Position numbers and translations under genes: made by a program | The notes under the pieces: model-generated | Seen by the model: only the letters and a program-made list of their open reading frames with translations | What the model was told of the DNA's origin: nothing | The model's database searches: none | Shown: positions 12,958 through 24,482 of the stretch, piece after piece | Position numbering within the stretch: the stretch's first letter is position 1 | Layout of the letters: the number at the start of each line of letters is the position of its first letter | Origin: Tulasnella sp. 424 | Lineage: Eukaryota; Basidiomycota; Agaricomycetes; Cantharellales; Tulasnellaceae | Reading direction: 5' to 3' | Length of the DNA stretch: 64,000 nucleotides | NCBI GenBank assembly: GCA_019633425.1 | Contig: WSUB01000001.1 | Span: forward strand, 186,001-250,000

Positions 12958-13076
12958 TACATCCTAAGCTAGATAAATTATGAGGAACGGCTTCGAACGT
13001 TCATGGAACTAGGGAACAACGGATGTACAGTACATACAGACTACCTACTATTACGACGATATTTGCTTCGCGGACT

Positions 13077-14834
13077 CTATTCTATTCGGCGTTTTGGAGG
13101 AAGCATCTCCGAATTAGCCTGCGCCATTGCGGCCTCGAAATGGGCCTTGGGACTACCCTGGCAATGAGTTTGGATAAATAGGTCGGCCGTCATGGCCCTT
13201 TGAAGTAGCCCTAATAACCTTGAGATGCTGACGGGCTGAGGCCGTATTCTCTTGAGTTTAGGGGGCGTTTTGCCTTTGTTCTGTTCGCGGTTCGAGGCTT
13301 CTTTCGACATAAGGGAAGCAACCCACTTTTCCGTGTGCCCGAAGACGATTGGTGCGTTATCTTCTACGAGCCGCCGAGCTTCGTCTTTGACGGACTGGAG
13401 AACACTCCTAAGTCGTTGTCGCTCTTCAACCCCTTCGGAAGGGGTAATGATGTCGCCTTGCATGTTGTCCACCCATCGCATCCCTGTCGGTTCAGGCATC
13501 ATTGATAATTCCTTCTCCATTCTTCGGAGAATATGGGTTGTGATTATCCCCTCGGTCTTGGTATTGGGCAGGAGTCGACACACGCCAAAGGTGCGGAGCA
13601 CCAGTGTAGCTGCAGCGTAATCTTGAACCTTCAAGAACGTTGACAGAGCAACGTTCAGCGTCTCGGCTGCTAAGAAGGGAGACGGCTTTGAAGGTCGTCC
13701 GCGGGTATGAAGGTGGTGGAGATGGAGCATTTTTCGAAACAATGTTCTGGCGGAGTACTGTGCAGGAATGGGTCTGGCCCCAAGCCTTCTAAGTTGATGA
13801 GCTTTGAAGAGGGAGGAGAACGTGCCTGCATCGGGTTTGATTGCTGGGTATTTTCGTTCCAGGATTCGGAACAGGGCGAATGTCCGGCCAGTTGTCGAGT
13901 TACGATTTTCCAGAGCGAGCAAGGTGTTGAAGACAGAGATGTGCAAAGGCACTCTGTCCTCGATCATCTGCTTTAGCATCGTGTAGCATGGCTCCGGGTC
14001 GTAGCATGGCCCCGGACCGATGCGTTCTCCCGGCGGACGCCGCGCAAGGCGCCATAATAAATGAGTATACGGCCTATGATCCCCCACTCTCCCTTGCTCC
14101 CGGCAGGTTTCACGATACGTCTGTAACCATCGTAACGCCTTTTCCGTCCGGCTAGCCAACGCGTAGCCACGAATCATGATGGCACAAACTACTGGGCCGG
14201 GCTTCCAATCGAAGCCCCTCCTCTTCGACAAGGCGCCGTAGGAGTTGACCATCTCCTCCAAGAGACTGAACCTCCGGGCCGAAATGAGGTTGGAAAGCAG
14301 GACACCGAGTAGGCCTTCGTCCCAGATAACGGGCTTTCGTATCAACGTCTTTCCGATCGTTTTCATGATATTTGGGGCCTTCTCGGGTTCTTTGCCCCAA
14401 GCCCGCAGTAGATGGCTTGTGACGGAAGTAGAGGGGGTAAGTCCCTCGATGAGTTCCTCTTTGTATAGCCTGTGTGCCTCTCCCAGGGCTCCGTGGTCCA
14501 CAAACGTATTGATAGACTTTTCGTAATAAGATTGTTTGAGCGATGTCGACGTTTGAGCGAGGGCAGTCTTCTTCGCTGCCAAAAACGCGGTGGTTTTCTT
14601 GCCATTGCGCAACAGAAGCTCTATGGAAGCGATGAAGACGCGTTGCGACTTTCTTTCTGTAGAAGCGAACGTTAAAGACCGTCTCGGAAACGGGGATATG
14701 GGGAGCTGACCTTCAAACGAAACAGGCTGCACTATGGATGTTGGGGACCGATCTTTCCACAAAGATCCATTGATGACAATGCGTGGTTTAGAGCGCGATA
14801 TCTGAGCGTAGGAACGAGCGGCGATTTTTAACAT
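13077..14834 (-). CDS. Predicted mitochondrial PPR-like protein
   Basis: A single uninterrupted 585-codon frame starts at the ATG 14832-14834, which is unusual among these intron-rich neighbours. The N-terminus is basic and Ser-rich with few acids (MLKIAARSYAQISRSKPRIV), as expected of a mitochondrial targeting sequence. The body is helical, with degenerate 35-residue-like units: YEKSINTFVDHGALGEAHRL, VVCAIMIRGYALASRTEKAL, ISVFNTLLALENRNSTTGRT and GTFSSLFKAHQLRRLGA. This is the look of fungal pentatricopeptide proteins that bind organellar RNA. I cannot name an orthologue. It converges with RAT1 and lies 109 bases downstream of RFC1, same strand. Confidence 0.75.
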   Translation of the reverse strand: MLKIAARSYAQISRSKPRIVINGSLWKDRSPTSIVQPVSFEGQLPISPFPRRSLTFASTERKSQRVFIASIELLLRNGKKTTAFLAAKKTALAQTSTSLKQSYYEKSINTFVDHGALGEAHRLYKEELIEGLTPSTSVTSHLLRAWGKEPEKAPNIMKTIGKTLIRKPVIWDEGLLGVLLSNLISARRFSLLEEMVNSYGALSKRRGFDWKPGPVVCAIMIRGYALASRTEKALRWLQTYRETCREQGRVGDHRPYTHLLWRLARRPPGERIGPGPCYDPEPCYTMLKQMIEDRVPLHISVFNTLLALENRNSTTGRTFALFRILERKYPAIKPDAGTFSSLFKAHQLRRLGARPIPAQYSARTLFRKMLHLHHLHTRGRPSKPSPFLAAETLNVALSTFLKVQDYAAATLVLRTFGVCRLLPNTKTEGIITTHILRRMEKELSMMPEPTGMRWVDNMQGDIITPSEGVEERQRLRSVLQSVKDEARRLVEDNAPIVFGHTEKWVASLMSKEASNREQNKGKTPPKLKRIRPQPVSISRLLGLLQRAMTADLFIQTHCQGSPKAHFEAAMAQANSEMLPPKRRIE

Positions 14835-14943
14835 ACGACCATGAGCCTTGGTGGTTGTGTGGTCGAAAAGTGGTCACTGACAAACCGTGACAAGCACGAC
14901 ACACCAAAATGCAATAATGTACAGATCCACAACGTATGTCTAA

Positions 14944-17900
14944 CTACCGCTGAGCCTTGGGTTTTCCTTTTGTTGGTGCCTTTCCGGTGGGTTTCTTGGG
15001 CTTCGACTCTTTGATGAGCTATTCATGGCAAGCCGTTTTCATCAACCCCGATGCAAACGCTTTAATTAGTCGCGACTTACTTTATCCTTGCTAACATCCT
15101 CATTCCCTTCATCCTCATTTTCATCAATCTCGACGGCTAGAGATTCATCCTCCACATCGTAAGCGTCTTCGACATCCGGTGCTGGACCCGCCGCAATCGC
15201 CTTTGCTTTGGTACCAAAAAGAGTCGCCTTGTGGAACGCGACTGGATGATCTGAGGAGTTATATCTAAACCCGAAAGAGTTAGACATATTCATCCTCGGT
15301 TCGCGATACGTTCAGCCTACTTTCGGGTAAAAGCGGTCTTCACCGCGGTTGGTATTTTCTTTAGGACAGCCTCATCGTTTCTCTCTCCGACGCCCAACTC
15401 GACCAGGTAGTCCCATTCCTCCTTAGACAAGAAGTACTCGTCCATGACTTCTATAACCTGGGGTACCGCATCCTAAATACGAGGTACGTCAAGCCATTGT
15501 GAGAGTAAGGGGAGCTGTCAAACCTGTGCTACTTACAGATCCTTGGTCGATGAGAGGTTGAACCAGAGCAGGGAATAGTGATGGGATATATTGCTGGCGG
15601 ATCTCCTCCTTGTCCCCGGTAACTTTAAGTCGCATGCGAATCTGAATGTCTCCAAGCTGTCTCTTCAGTTTCGTTTGTTTAGAGTTTTGACCCAACCAGC
15701 TAAGGAGCAATAAATGTTATGGCCATGTGTCTCATTGCGACGGAAGGTATCGCACCTCGGGAAGGTCATGACTTTTGGACCCGGCCCAAATGCTTGGCAG
15801 CCGCCGTACATCTGTGCAGCTGGACGAACGGTCGAGTGGACAGCGTGTAATGGCATTAGTGACCAGTGTTGTTCGGGGCTGGAAGCGAAAATTGGCGAAG
15901 TCAGCGTCAACTCATTGGCCATCCCAAATTGAGCATACCTGTGGATCATGGCGTCGACCAAATCCCCATCGGATATCGCGGAGGCAGCCTCATCTAAGAT
16001 CTCGAGTGATTTCAAGGCTAACTCGGGACCCTGCAAGTTCGTGAGTTTCCTAGGCGTTGTTTTGAGGTAGTTCTCCTAATCACAAAATCAGTGCATGTGC
16101 CGTTGTGTCAACGCCAGACACCTCACTTGGATCATCAACGGAACGAGCGAGAAATCATGGAAATACAAGTCCATCTTGTCCCCTAGTGTCATCCGACTTG
16201 TGTTCGAGAACGTGTAAGGGCCCAGCAGTTTGTCCGCGATAACGAAAGGCGTCATGAGAGAATACTTCTCATTTGCGGCAGCTCTGATTGCGTGAGGGTA
16301 AGATGCAGTTTCACTGACTTGTAGAGCCAAACGTACAGGTCTTTACTCTGGTCGAAGTCCATTGAATCATTACTCAGCTTCCAGGTGCTCATCATGTTCA
16401 AAATCTGTCGGATGTCTGAATTTGACCCTTGAGCGAGAGCATCAATGGCAGAAGCAGATGTTTTCAGCTTCTCCCTAGTAGCAAGGGTCAGCTGCGAGTT
16501 GCACAGTAGACGAAATTGGTGCACATACTTGAAAGCGATGGTCTGAAGGCGAGACCGGATCTCTGCAGCGGTTGGTCTAGAAGGAGGACGATGAGCCTTG
16601 CGTCATTGAAACCCCCGGTAAAGGTGCACCTTTTGAATGTTAGGGCAAAAGTGGTCGATTGAAGGGGTTTCATCTTGGGCAAGTTGCGATCGTTGGCGAT
16701 ACAGATAATGGGGATCTTGGATATGGACGGGGAGGGCCTCGATTAGTTACTTGAAACGATAAAGCCCAAGGATTTCTTTATACCTCAGTCTTCTTTATGA
16801 GAGCGTTGAGTGCCCCAACACCACCCCGATCACCAGCAGACATGCCATCGACCTCGTCCATAATCAAGACAGGGCTGCCATTGATCTCAACACCCGCAAC
16901 ATTCGTCGCCTGGGGGTGGAACGTCAGAGTAACGTTAGCCCGACGTTAAATAGATATCTGACCTTCTGCCCGCCTAACCACCCATCTAGGGATCGATTTG
17001 TGATGTTTGTCGTATTCTGTGTCAGCAGAATGTCAGTGAAGCCAACCGCTTCGAGGGAAAGGAACAGACTTCAAGGAGTTTCTTGTTGCGAGCGTCACTG
17101 GCGTTGACCTCGATGGGCGTGTAGCCGTTTAAACTTGCAACCAAGTGCGCGCTTGTAGTCTTGCCTATTCCTGGAGGTCCGCTAATCAAGACCGCTCTGG
17201 AGGTACCCATGCCGTCCTTCCCAGGTTTTTTGAACCCGGATTGTCGGGCCTTCTCCCTGAGTGCAAGTTCAGGATGTAAGTCACAGCTCATTTGCCACAA
17301 ACGTATTAACGTACCAGTTAGCCAGCCAGTTGTTGAGCTTCTCCACCAGACCTTTGTTGCCACAAATCTCTTTTAGATTCTGTGGAGCGTACTTCTGGGT
17401 CCAGAGCTGCGAACGAGCATCAACCGTCCTATAATAGGTGTCAGCCATCAACCTCACGATAGACCGATTTATATATATGCCCGTTTACGCACTTCGCTGA
17501 AGCTACTCCACCTTTCTGCGCTTCCTTAGCGGCAGCTTTTTCCCGCATCTCCATTTCCTTGGCATTTTGCCTAATCTTCTCTTCCTCTTTCTCCATCTTA
17601 GCAATGGTGGCTGCATCCATAACGCCTTTCCTAGTGGCAATGAGATCGAGGAAGCCATCCTCATCAATCATTTTGAGGCCCTTGTCCTTGATTATTTGAA
17701 GTTTTTTAGGACCAGCATTCTCTCCTACAACGACGTATGATGTTTTGGCCGAAGGAGCGCCGGTAACGCGTCTGAAGCCAGCCTCTCAGGGATCAGAGCT
17801 TAGCGGATAAAGGGGGGCTGACCTACCCTCCGAAACGTTTTGCAGCATCTTGAGCCTCCTCTCTAGAGAAACTCGGAAGTTCGCCGGTGAAGACGAAGGT

Positions 17901-18947
17901 CAAGCCGGCGAGACAATTGGGCTGTCCGTCAGGTATGGCCTTGGTTCCTCCACCGCCTCCAGCATTTCCGCTGCCAGTCGCGTTTCGCGCCATTTGAGCA
18001 GCCTTGACAGCAGCCCAGCTAATCAATGTTACATGAGCGGTAGGAAAAGACGAAAAAAGAAGTGGTGGTTCTTACTTGGGCTTCTTCTCTGGCTGGGCAG
18101 GTTTAGGTTTCGTTTCCTCTTCTTCTTCGTCGTCGATAAAATCATCATCCGCAGACTTCTTGGAGGGCTTCTTCGGTGCCTTGGTTTTGGAGGAGCTAGG
18201 TCCGGCCTTGGGTTTTGTCGACGTGCTTGGTTTCGCTTTAGGTTCGGATCCCCCGCTGCTTTTTCCTGGCTTTACTATAGCAGCTTTTTTCTTGGGCGGA
18301 GCGATATCTTCTTCTTCGTCGTCGTCGCTGGAAGCCACGCTCTTGCGTTTTGCGGTCTTTGCCAGATTCGCTTTGGCGGTTCTGGCCTCTTCCATGTCCG
18401 AATCTGAATCTGATGGCGGAGGTCGCGACGCATTAGAAGCTTTAGGCTTTGATTGAGCTTTCGGAGGTGAGACTGGTTTGGGTTTCTGCGTGAATAGGTA
18501 AGTGTCATGGGGAAGAAGATTGGTGCGGGGAAATCCATACGGTAGTTGTGGGTTTGTGCGAGGATGATCTGCGGCTTTTATCAGACAAAATGCAAGGTAC
18601 AAGTACGTATTCAGCACTGACGATTTCTTCTTCTCATGCTCGCTCCCTTCGGAATCGCCTGGGTAGGGAGAGAAGCTTTAGACCATTGGCCCGCGTCGAA
18701 CGGGATGCAGTACATACTGATCTCGATGGCTTTCTGCTTGGAAGATCCAACATTGGGAGGCATTCTCTGTGCTCCCTGTATTTTTCCACGACCGAATGAG
18801 GAAACACTGAGGGTCAGTTGAGCTCCAAGCGGCTCGTTGCGAAGAACCACACGCCTTTTGAGAGGATGGCTGCGAGCCATTGAAGAAGGAACGCAAGTCA
18901 TTGCTGCTGGACTGAGCTTTTGCACCGGGTTTCGCGGATGGAGCCAT
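14944..18947 (-). CDS. RFC1: Replication factor C large subunit
   Basis: The ATG is at 18945-18947. The N-terminal DLRSFFNG resembles the RFC1 N-terminal DIRKFF motif. An acidic Lys/Ser-rich disordered region follows, then a BRCT domain ([20 protein letters not shown]...AAKRFGG, near 17,830-17,920). The AAA+ clamp-loader module has Walker A ([20 protein letters not shown]), a [13 protein letters not shown]alker B region, and a sensor block ([18 protein letters not shown]). The RFC1-specific C-terminal domain and a Lys/Pro-rich tail end at KPKAQR (stop 14944). The product loads PCNA with RFC2-5. Intron 1 seems to use a GC donor (AAG|GCGTGT, from 18854): only that phase yields the next conserved frame, [14 protein letters not shown]. 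Confidence 0.92.
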
Positions 18948-19176
18948 TAATACGTGTCGTCTTGTCCGACTATCAGCAAGATTAGAATGACGATGCGTCG
19001 GTCGCGAGCAGTCGGGGATGGAACTCGTTTGTTTGTTGACGCGTTCTCGAGCCAAACAGTCGTCGACCTCGGGTGCCTTGCGCTCTCTTCCACATTTTAA
19101 AGCATCAGCATCGCAGACAGTAATACTGGACAGACACAATCTACAGCACTTTCACTATTCAAGTCCCCGAGCATAT

Positions 19177-21090
19177 CTATGACTTTTTGACTTCATATTT
19201 CTCCCACCCCACATTCGCCAAAGTATCTACTTTGCCCAAAACTTCTTTTTCCAAGTTGGCAGAATATGCCTCCGTGGCTTTCAAAAGCTGGGGATCGGAG
19301 GAACCAAGAATTCTGGCAGCTAGGAGACCGGCATTTGTGCCGTTGTTGATGGCTACAGTAGCCACAGGAATTCCACGCTGCCCGGGAGGGATGGTTAGTC
19401 TCAATGTAATGGCAGGCACATGTTAGACCCACCGGCATCTGTACAATGCTGTGAAGTGAGTCCACTCCGTCTAGACAGCTTCCCTTGACCGGCACGCCAA
19501 TAACCGGCAGGGCGGTCATCGAAGCTACCATCCCCGGCAAGTGAGCTGCCCCTCCTGCACCAGCGATAATTGCTCGGAGGCCCCGAGCGGCAGCCGAGCG
19601 AGCGTATTTAACCAATCTATCCGGGGTTCGATGCGCGGAAACAATTGTAAGCTCGTATGGAATTGAAAACTTATCGAGTATGCGAGCTGCGGGAAGCATG
19701 ACGGGTAGATCCGAATCCGAGCCCATAATCACCCCGACGAGAGGGTACCGATGAGAGAATCCAATTTCCGGTTGCAGGGGAGCATGGAGATCTGTGGATG
19801 CCTGGTCGTTGTCCGGCAATGCCTCCAGCAAGGGGCGCAATCGTGATCGAACTTCTGCCTCCGAGTTTCCAACTATCGTTATATGTCCCATCTTGCGACC
19901 CTTGCGACACTCCGACTTTCCGTAAAGGTGAATGGCAGCCCCGGGGATAGTCAAAGCCTTCTGACAAACCCGAGTGATCTCGGACATGTTGGACGATGAC
20001 CCAATCAAATTCAACATGACTGCCGCTGGGACCCGAAGAGCGGTAGATCCCAAGGGAAGATCCAAAATGGCACGAAGGTGATTTTCGTATTGCGAGCTGT
20101 AGCAGGCTTCGATAGTGTAGTGTCCGGAGTTATGAGGCCGAGGGGCGATCTCGTTTACCAGGATCTCGCCTGCGCGATTCTTCTTTGTCAGCCATTTCGA
20201 GCGAAGGGGATACGCCACTACCTACCATCTGGCATCAAGAACATCTCTACACCGAAAACTCCTGCACCCTCGAACGTTTGTATCGCTTTCTCAGCCACTC
20301 GTCTCGCCTTGTCGTCCAAGTCGTGGTCGGTTCCGCGAAGCGGTGCGAACACAAGATGGCAAATGTTGTCCTTGTGAACCGTTTCCACCGCTGGATATGA
20401 TACCACGTTTCCGGAGGCAGACCGTACAATCATCACCGCGATTTCCTTAGTGAATGGTGCCCACCGCTCTGCATACAGTGGCCGGTCGCCTAGCGCTGCC
20501 AATGCCTTGCCGACATCCGCTTCTGTTTTAATGACATAATTTCCTCGTCCATCGTATGCCAGTGTCTGGCTCTTGAGCATTAATGGGAGTCCCAAGGCCT
20601 TGATTGCACCCTCTACGGACGTCGACGCGTCGGCAGACGAAGCAATTACCTCTTGACAGTCGACGACAGGGACACCGTATTTGGTAAGGTGACGTTTTTG
20701 GGTGAGCTTGTTCTGAATTATTTTGATAGTGGAAGGGTGCGGGTGCACCTGGATGGGTTTTGACGGGTTCTTCATGATATCTTCCAGGACCTGAGCATTG
20801 ACGTGCTCGATCTCCACCGTCAGGACGTCCACTTGGGAAGCAAGGCGCTTGACACTATCTTCGTCTGTGAATTTGCCATCCACGTGTGATAAAGGTGGGG
20901 CTGGGGCGATGACTTGCTTAGCAGGTGCATGGTCTCCAGAGTCCAGAACTAAGACTTTGATGTTCAGGAGCGAAGCCGCTGCCCCAAGCATCCGACCAAG
21001 CTGACCACCGCCTTCACCTTAGTCATTAAACCCGACCATTGTAACCTGAAAATAAATCTTACCGAGAATCCCTACAGTTCGATCATCCAT
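19177..21090 (-). CDS. ADE2: Phosphoribosylaminoimidazole carboxylase (AIR carboxylase)
   Basis: The ATG is at 21088-21090. The first exon, [10 protein letters not shown], is spliced onto [20 protein letters not shown], the usual PurK dinucleotide-like start. The ATP-grasp (PurK) half includes [20 protein letters not shown] and [20 protein letters not shown], split by an intron near 20,173-20,223. The PurE half follows: [43 protein letters not shown] last short intron (about 19,378-19,432) restores [20 protein letters not shown]. The stop is at 19177. The fused enzyme makes CAIR in purine synthesis; ade2 loss usually gives red pigment in yeasts. The gene diverges from RSA3. Confidence 0.95.
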
Positions 21091-21233
21091 GTTGAATAAG
21101 CGGCAAACGATGGGGCTGCAGTATATTTTCAGGGCGAGGTTGAGATGATTCGCTCCCGCCCTCGACTTCGTCCCACGACGGTCTCCGCGTTTCTGCGCGT
21201 CAATTTTTTTATACTTCATCCGACTAACCCGTC
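21091..21233. promoter_or_regulatory. Divergent promoter, ADE2 / RSA3
   Basis: 143 bases between the two ATGs, so transcription probably starts in both directions here. A T-run with an ATACTT element sits just upstream of the RSA3 ATG. In S. cerevisiae ADE2 is controlled by Bas1/Pho2; I saw no clear TGACTC site here. Confidence 0.5.
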
Positions 21234-21946
21234 ATGGCACCACCCAGGGATCCCACCAAAAAGAACAAACGGAAAAGGAAAAGAAAGCCAGTTGAATTTT
21301 CCTCATCCTCGTCTTCATCATCAAGCTCCGAAGATGAGCAACCAACCAAGGTGCCCACTCCACCAGTCACCCAATCGTCATCCTCCTCCTCTTCGTCATC
21401 CTCGGACTCGGACTCGGACTCGGACTCAGGTCCACCTCCTAGGAGAGAATTAGGTACCCAGACTCAAACTCAGTCGGAAGTCACCCCGACAAGTGCAAAT
21501 GTTACATCCGGCATGCCTGATTTGCCAGTAGCATCTCGGACCCCATCTCCCGAGCCGACTGCGTTTCCGTCTTTCCTACCTCCAAAACCCAGCGAAGCTG
21601 ACAACGAGGAGAGGGAAAATAAAGAGCGCCAGATGAAAGAGCGCTTCCGACAGTTTTGGATGGCAACTGTAGCGGATGAGTTCAAAGCTGACTTGGAGGA
21701 GATACGCAAAGTAAGCTACTGCGCCAAATTCAAATGGCAAAATCTTCCGTCTAACTCATACGACCTGAACAGGAACCTGGTCTAACCCAGTCTAGACTTG
21801 CAATGCTTATCGAAGGATTAGCTTCATCGGCGAATGCTTTCTCGTCGACATCCAAGGATGGCGGCGTTAATGAAATGGAACTCGTTGTTGAGGCTGCCGA
21901 CCTCAGCACCCATAACTCAGGAGCTCCTTCCGCATCTAAGGCTTAA
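21234..21946 (+). CDS. RSA3: Ribosome assembly protein 3 (Rsa3-like)
   Basis: Two exons (21234-21710 and 21773-21946) encode 216 residues. The N-terminus is Lys/Arg-rich, followed by long poly-Ser and Asp-Ser repeats. The C-terminal third holds the RSA3 domain: RFRQFWMATVADEFKADLEE-IRK, then, after the intron, EPGLTQSRLAMLIEGLASSA. In yeast Rsa3 is a nucleolar factor needed for early 60S subunit assembly. The repeats at about 21,300-21,430 (TCN codons, then GACTCG units) probably vary in length. The gene converges with the FGGY kinase gene, with 76 bases between the stops. Confidence 0.82.
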
Positions 21947-22022
21947 CTTTACGTCGAAAGTTTCGCTTTTTGTAGAAATACTTCATGTATCTATATTGGG
22001 TGTGCACATTTAAACAAGGTCT

Positions 22023-24332
22023 TCAATTACTACTCCCAGCTTGTTCCATCGTCTCTCTCCATTTTCGCTGCAACGTAATGCTTTCCAAGAATATTTGGTA
22101 CTTCGCCTCGAGGAGCCGTTTGTCCCTGGGGCTCGCCGCAGGCTCTATCCTCCGTCCGGCTTGCGTCATTTCCACCATGATCTCCCACAGTCGCTCTTTC
22201 TCCGAATGGCTAACCTCGTCGACTTTTGCTTGATTCTGGAAGAGATCTTCGCCTGCCACGTCCTTTGCGTGAATACCCGTTACTTCGGCGGCATAGCGAC
22301 CAAGCATGGCGGCACCAACAACCACCGCTGCACTTGGCGAGTGCGGCAAAACGACAGGCACGGAACAGACGTCAGCGATCAGCTGCATGAGAGGGATGTT
22401 CTTGGCTTGACTGCCTGTAGTAGCAAGCAGTACGAAAGACGTGAATACTCGTGAGGCATCAGAAGATGCCAGCTACTAACCACTCATATAGATGCTCTTG
22501 ATGCTGTGTCCGTGAGAATTCATTTGGTCCACAATCTGGCGTGTTTGAAGCGCAATAGCTTCCAGTGTGACATTAAACCTTAGGGCAAGGTCTGCTAGTG
22601 ACGAGTCAAGAGAAAGGCCGGTGATCGATCCTCTCATCCTAGGATCAGCCAAGGGGGAGCGGTTTCCTGCGGGAACACCTCCATGATCGGTAAGTGGGTT
22701 CGATAACCGTAAGTGTTGACCTACCATGGAAATCAGGATACATATGAATGTCCTTCGTCAGCCCTGTCAGACTTTCTTCGAATCCGTTCTTGGACGCCTC
22801 CTTCCGGAGACGCTGCAGCTCCTCCGCAAGAATAGAGTACACATTCGTGCCTTCCTGCCGAGCTCTCTCTTGAACGGTAGCGTATGCAGGATGGCTGCTA
22901 ATGACGAATTCAATGAGCTTGTAAAGGAGAGAATGCCCTGGTCTTAGTTCCGGTAGAGGGCCTTTTCAGGAATCAGAACGGACCTGGCCGGTTGCGCTTT
23001 GGCCGCCTTCATTCATCCACCAACCGGGAAATACTGCATTCTACAAGACCAATACGTTAGTAGCCTTCGAACGAAATAAATGGTCGGATTGCAAACCTTG
23101 TAGGGTCCCCACACCCCTGGGACAAAGACACCATCTACACTTTGGGCTAGATGACAGGTTGAGGTACCGGCGACCGCGGCAAGTCTCTGGGTCGATTCCT
23201 GGATGGAAGGATGCCCAGAGAGCTCCGCGTTTTCCGCATCACCTGTATGATGCCGGGCAGCGATGGTGCCAATCCATCCGGCATATCTAAACGGTCACGA
23301 ATCCAAGATCCATTTAGCAGCGTTCCCAAAGCCACGAAAAGAAAAGTATATTAGTCTCACGCATCGATGACACCGCTGCCCACGGGCGTTCCCTCCATCA
23401 GCCCTAGGTCGTGAGCAGCTTGTTTTGTCAGACCACGGCCGACTGGCAGCCCAGCAGTCAGCACGACGCCACCAGTTGGCTGTCCCTCCGCGATGTTGCT
23501 GGTCCCTCCAATACGCGTAGTATCACTGGCGAACTCCCCTAACCCGATTTGAGATAGGAACGAGCGATCAAATCCATTTGAAACTTCCGTAACTCCAGGA
23601 GGAACGTAAGATGTCTTGCATACAAGGGAGCAGTTTGAACGGGCAGGTGACGCGGTTGCTTTGTATGTCACTGAGAATTAAATAAATCTGCGTATGTCAT
23701 CGAGAGTCAAAAAGAAATCAAGCATTGCAGCTCACAATAGTCCGGAAGATCAAAGAATTGGCATCTCGCAAACTTGTCCGCGGGCATATGTTTTTTTAGC
23801 CAGAGGATCTTTGGAATCTCCATCTCCAGCTGGATCAGAGAAACATAAGTAACACAAGTTTCATACAGGCGTGATGACGTACACTCATTGTGCCGCCCAC
23901 GAACTTCAGAACGTCCGAGCCCGTCGAGTTGATCAAGTTAGCTTCCTTTTCGGCCCGGTGATCCGCCCAGAGAATGATGTTGCGATCCCCGTTAGCCCCG
24001 ATCCCTTCTTCTTCGCCCACAGAAACAGACTGTCCATCCATATCCACAACTGCCAGAGAACAGGTGGCGGTAAAACCAATACCCATGACATGGTGGGGCG
24101 GTACGTTAGATTGATGGAGAACTTCCTTGACGCAAGCAGTGATCTTCCCCCAAATATCGGCCGTAGATTGTTCGAATATGCTGGCATTCTTGTGGGAGCG
24201 CCACGTCTTTGTGTCGTGAGTTGCTGATGCGACGATCTGTCCTCTGACGGTCAGGATCGCGGCACGAGCCGATCCCGTACCAACGTCAACACCGATGTAG
24301 TAGTTGTCGCGCACTGCATTGGTTGGATTCAT
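22023..24332 (-). CDS. FGGY-family carbohydrate kinase (D-ribulokinase type)
   Basis: The start is the ATG at 24330-24332 (MNPTNAVRDNYYIGVDVGTG); the frame extends upstream only to a TTG. The actin-like ATPase phosphate-1 motif is GVDVGTGSARAAI. The FGGY_N region includes NIILWADHRAEKEANLIN and YPDFHG/NRSPLADPRMRG. The C-terminal half has VAGTSTCHLA, GVWGPYKNAVFPGWWMNEGG and SPSAAVVVGAAMLGRYA. The order and wording fit the FGGY/Ydr109c subgroup, which phosphorylates D-ribulose, better than xylulokinase or glycerol kinase. Several short introns. It diverges from SAP18 across a 150-base gap. Confidence 0.85.
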
Positions 24333-24482
24333 GTTGAAGTAATTGTTTAAGGGAGTCAAAGATTAACTGGTAGGTGTGCGAGCGAGAATGGAGGAAGGCA
24401 TGACCCACCTGCAACAAGGTTGCGCTCTTAAACGTAAACCGCCGGAATTTCTATCGTTCCCTGAATTGGAATTTCAACCGCC
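24333..24482. promoter_or_regulatory. Divergent promoter, FGGY kinase / SAP18
   Basis: 150 bases between opposite-facing start codons, with no gene inside. Inferred from layout only. Confidence 0.5.

Noticed and set aside
13252..14526. Long plus-strand frames opposite the PPR-like gene
   Set aside because: They are antisense shadows of an uninterrupted 585-codon gene and show no domain.
24333..24359. A longer start for the FGGY kinase (MTPLNNYFN...)
   Set aside because: The upstream codon is TTG, not ATG. The ATG at 24330-24332 precedes the conserved IGVDVGTG motif at a normal distance.
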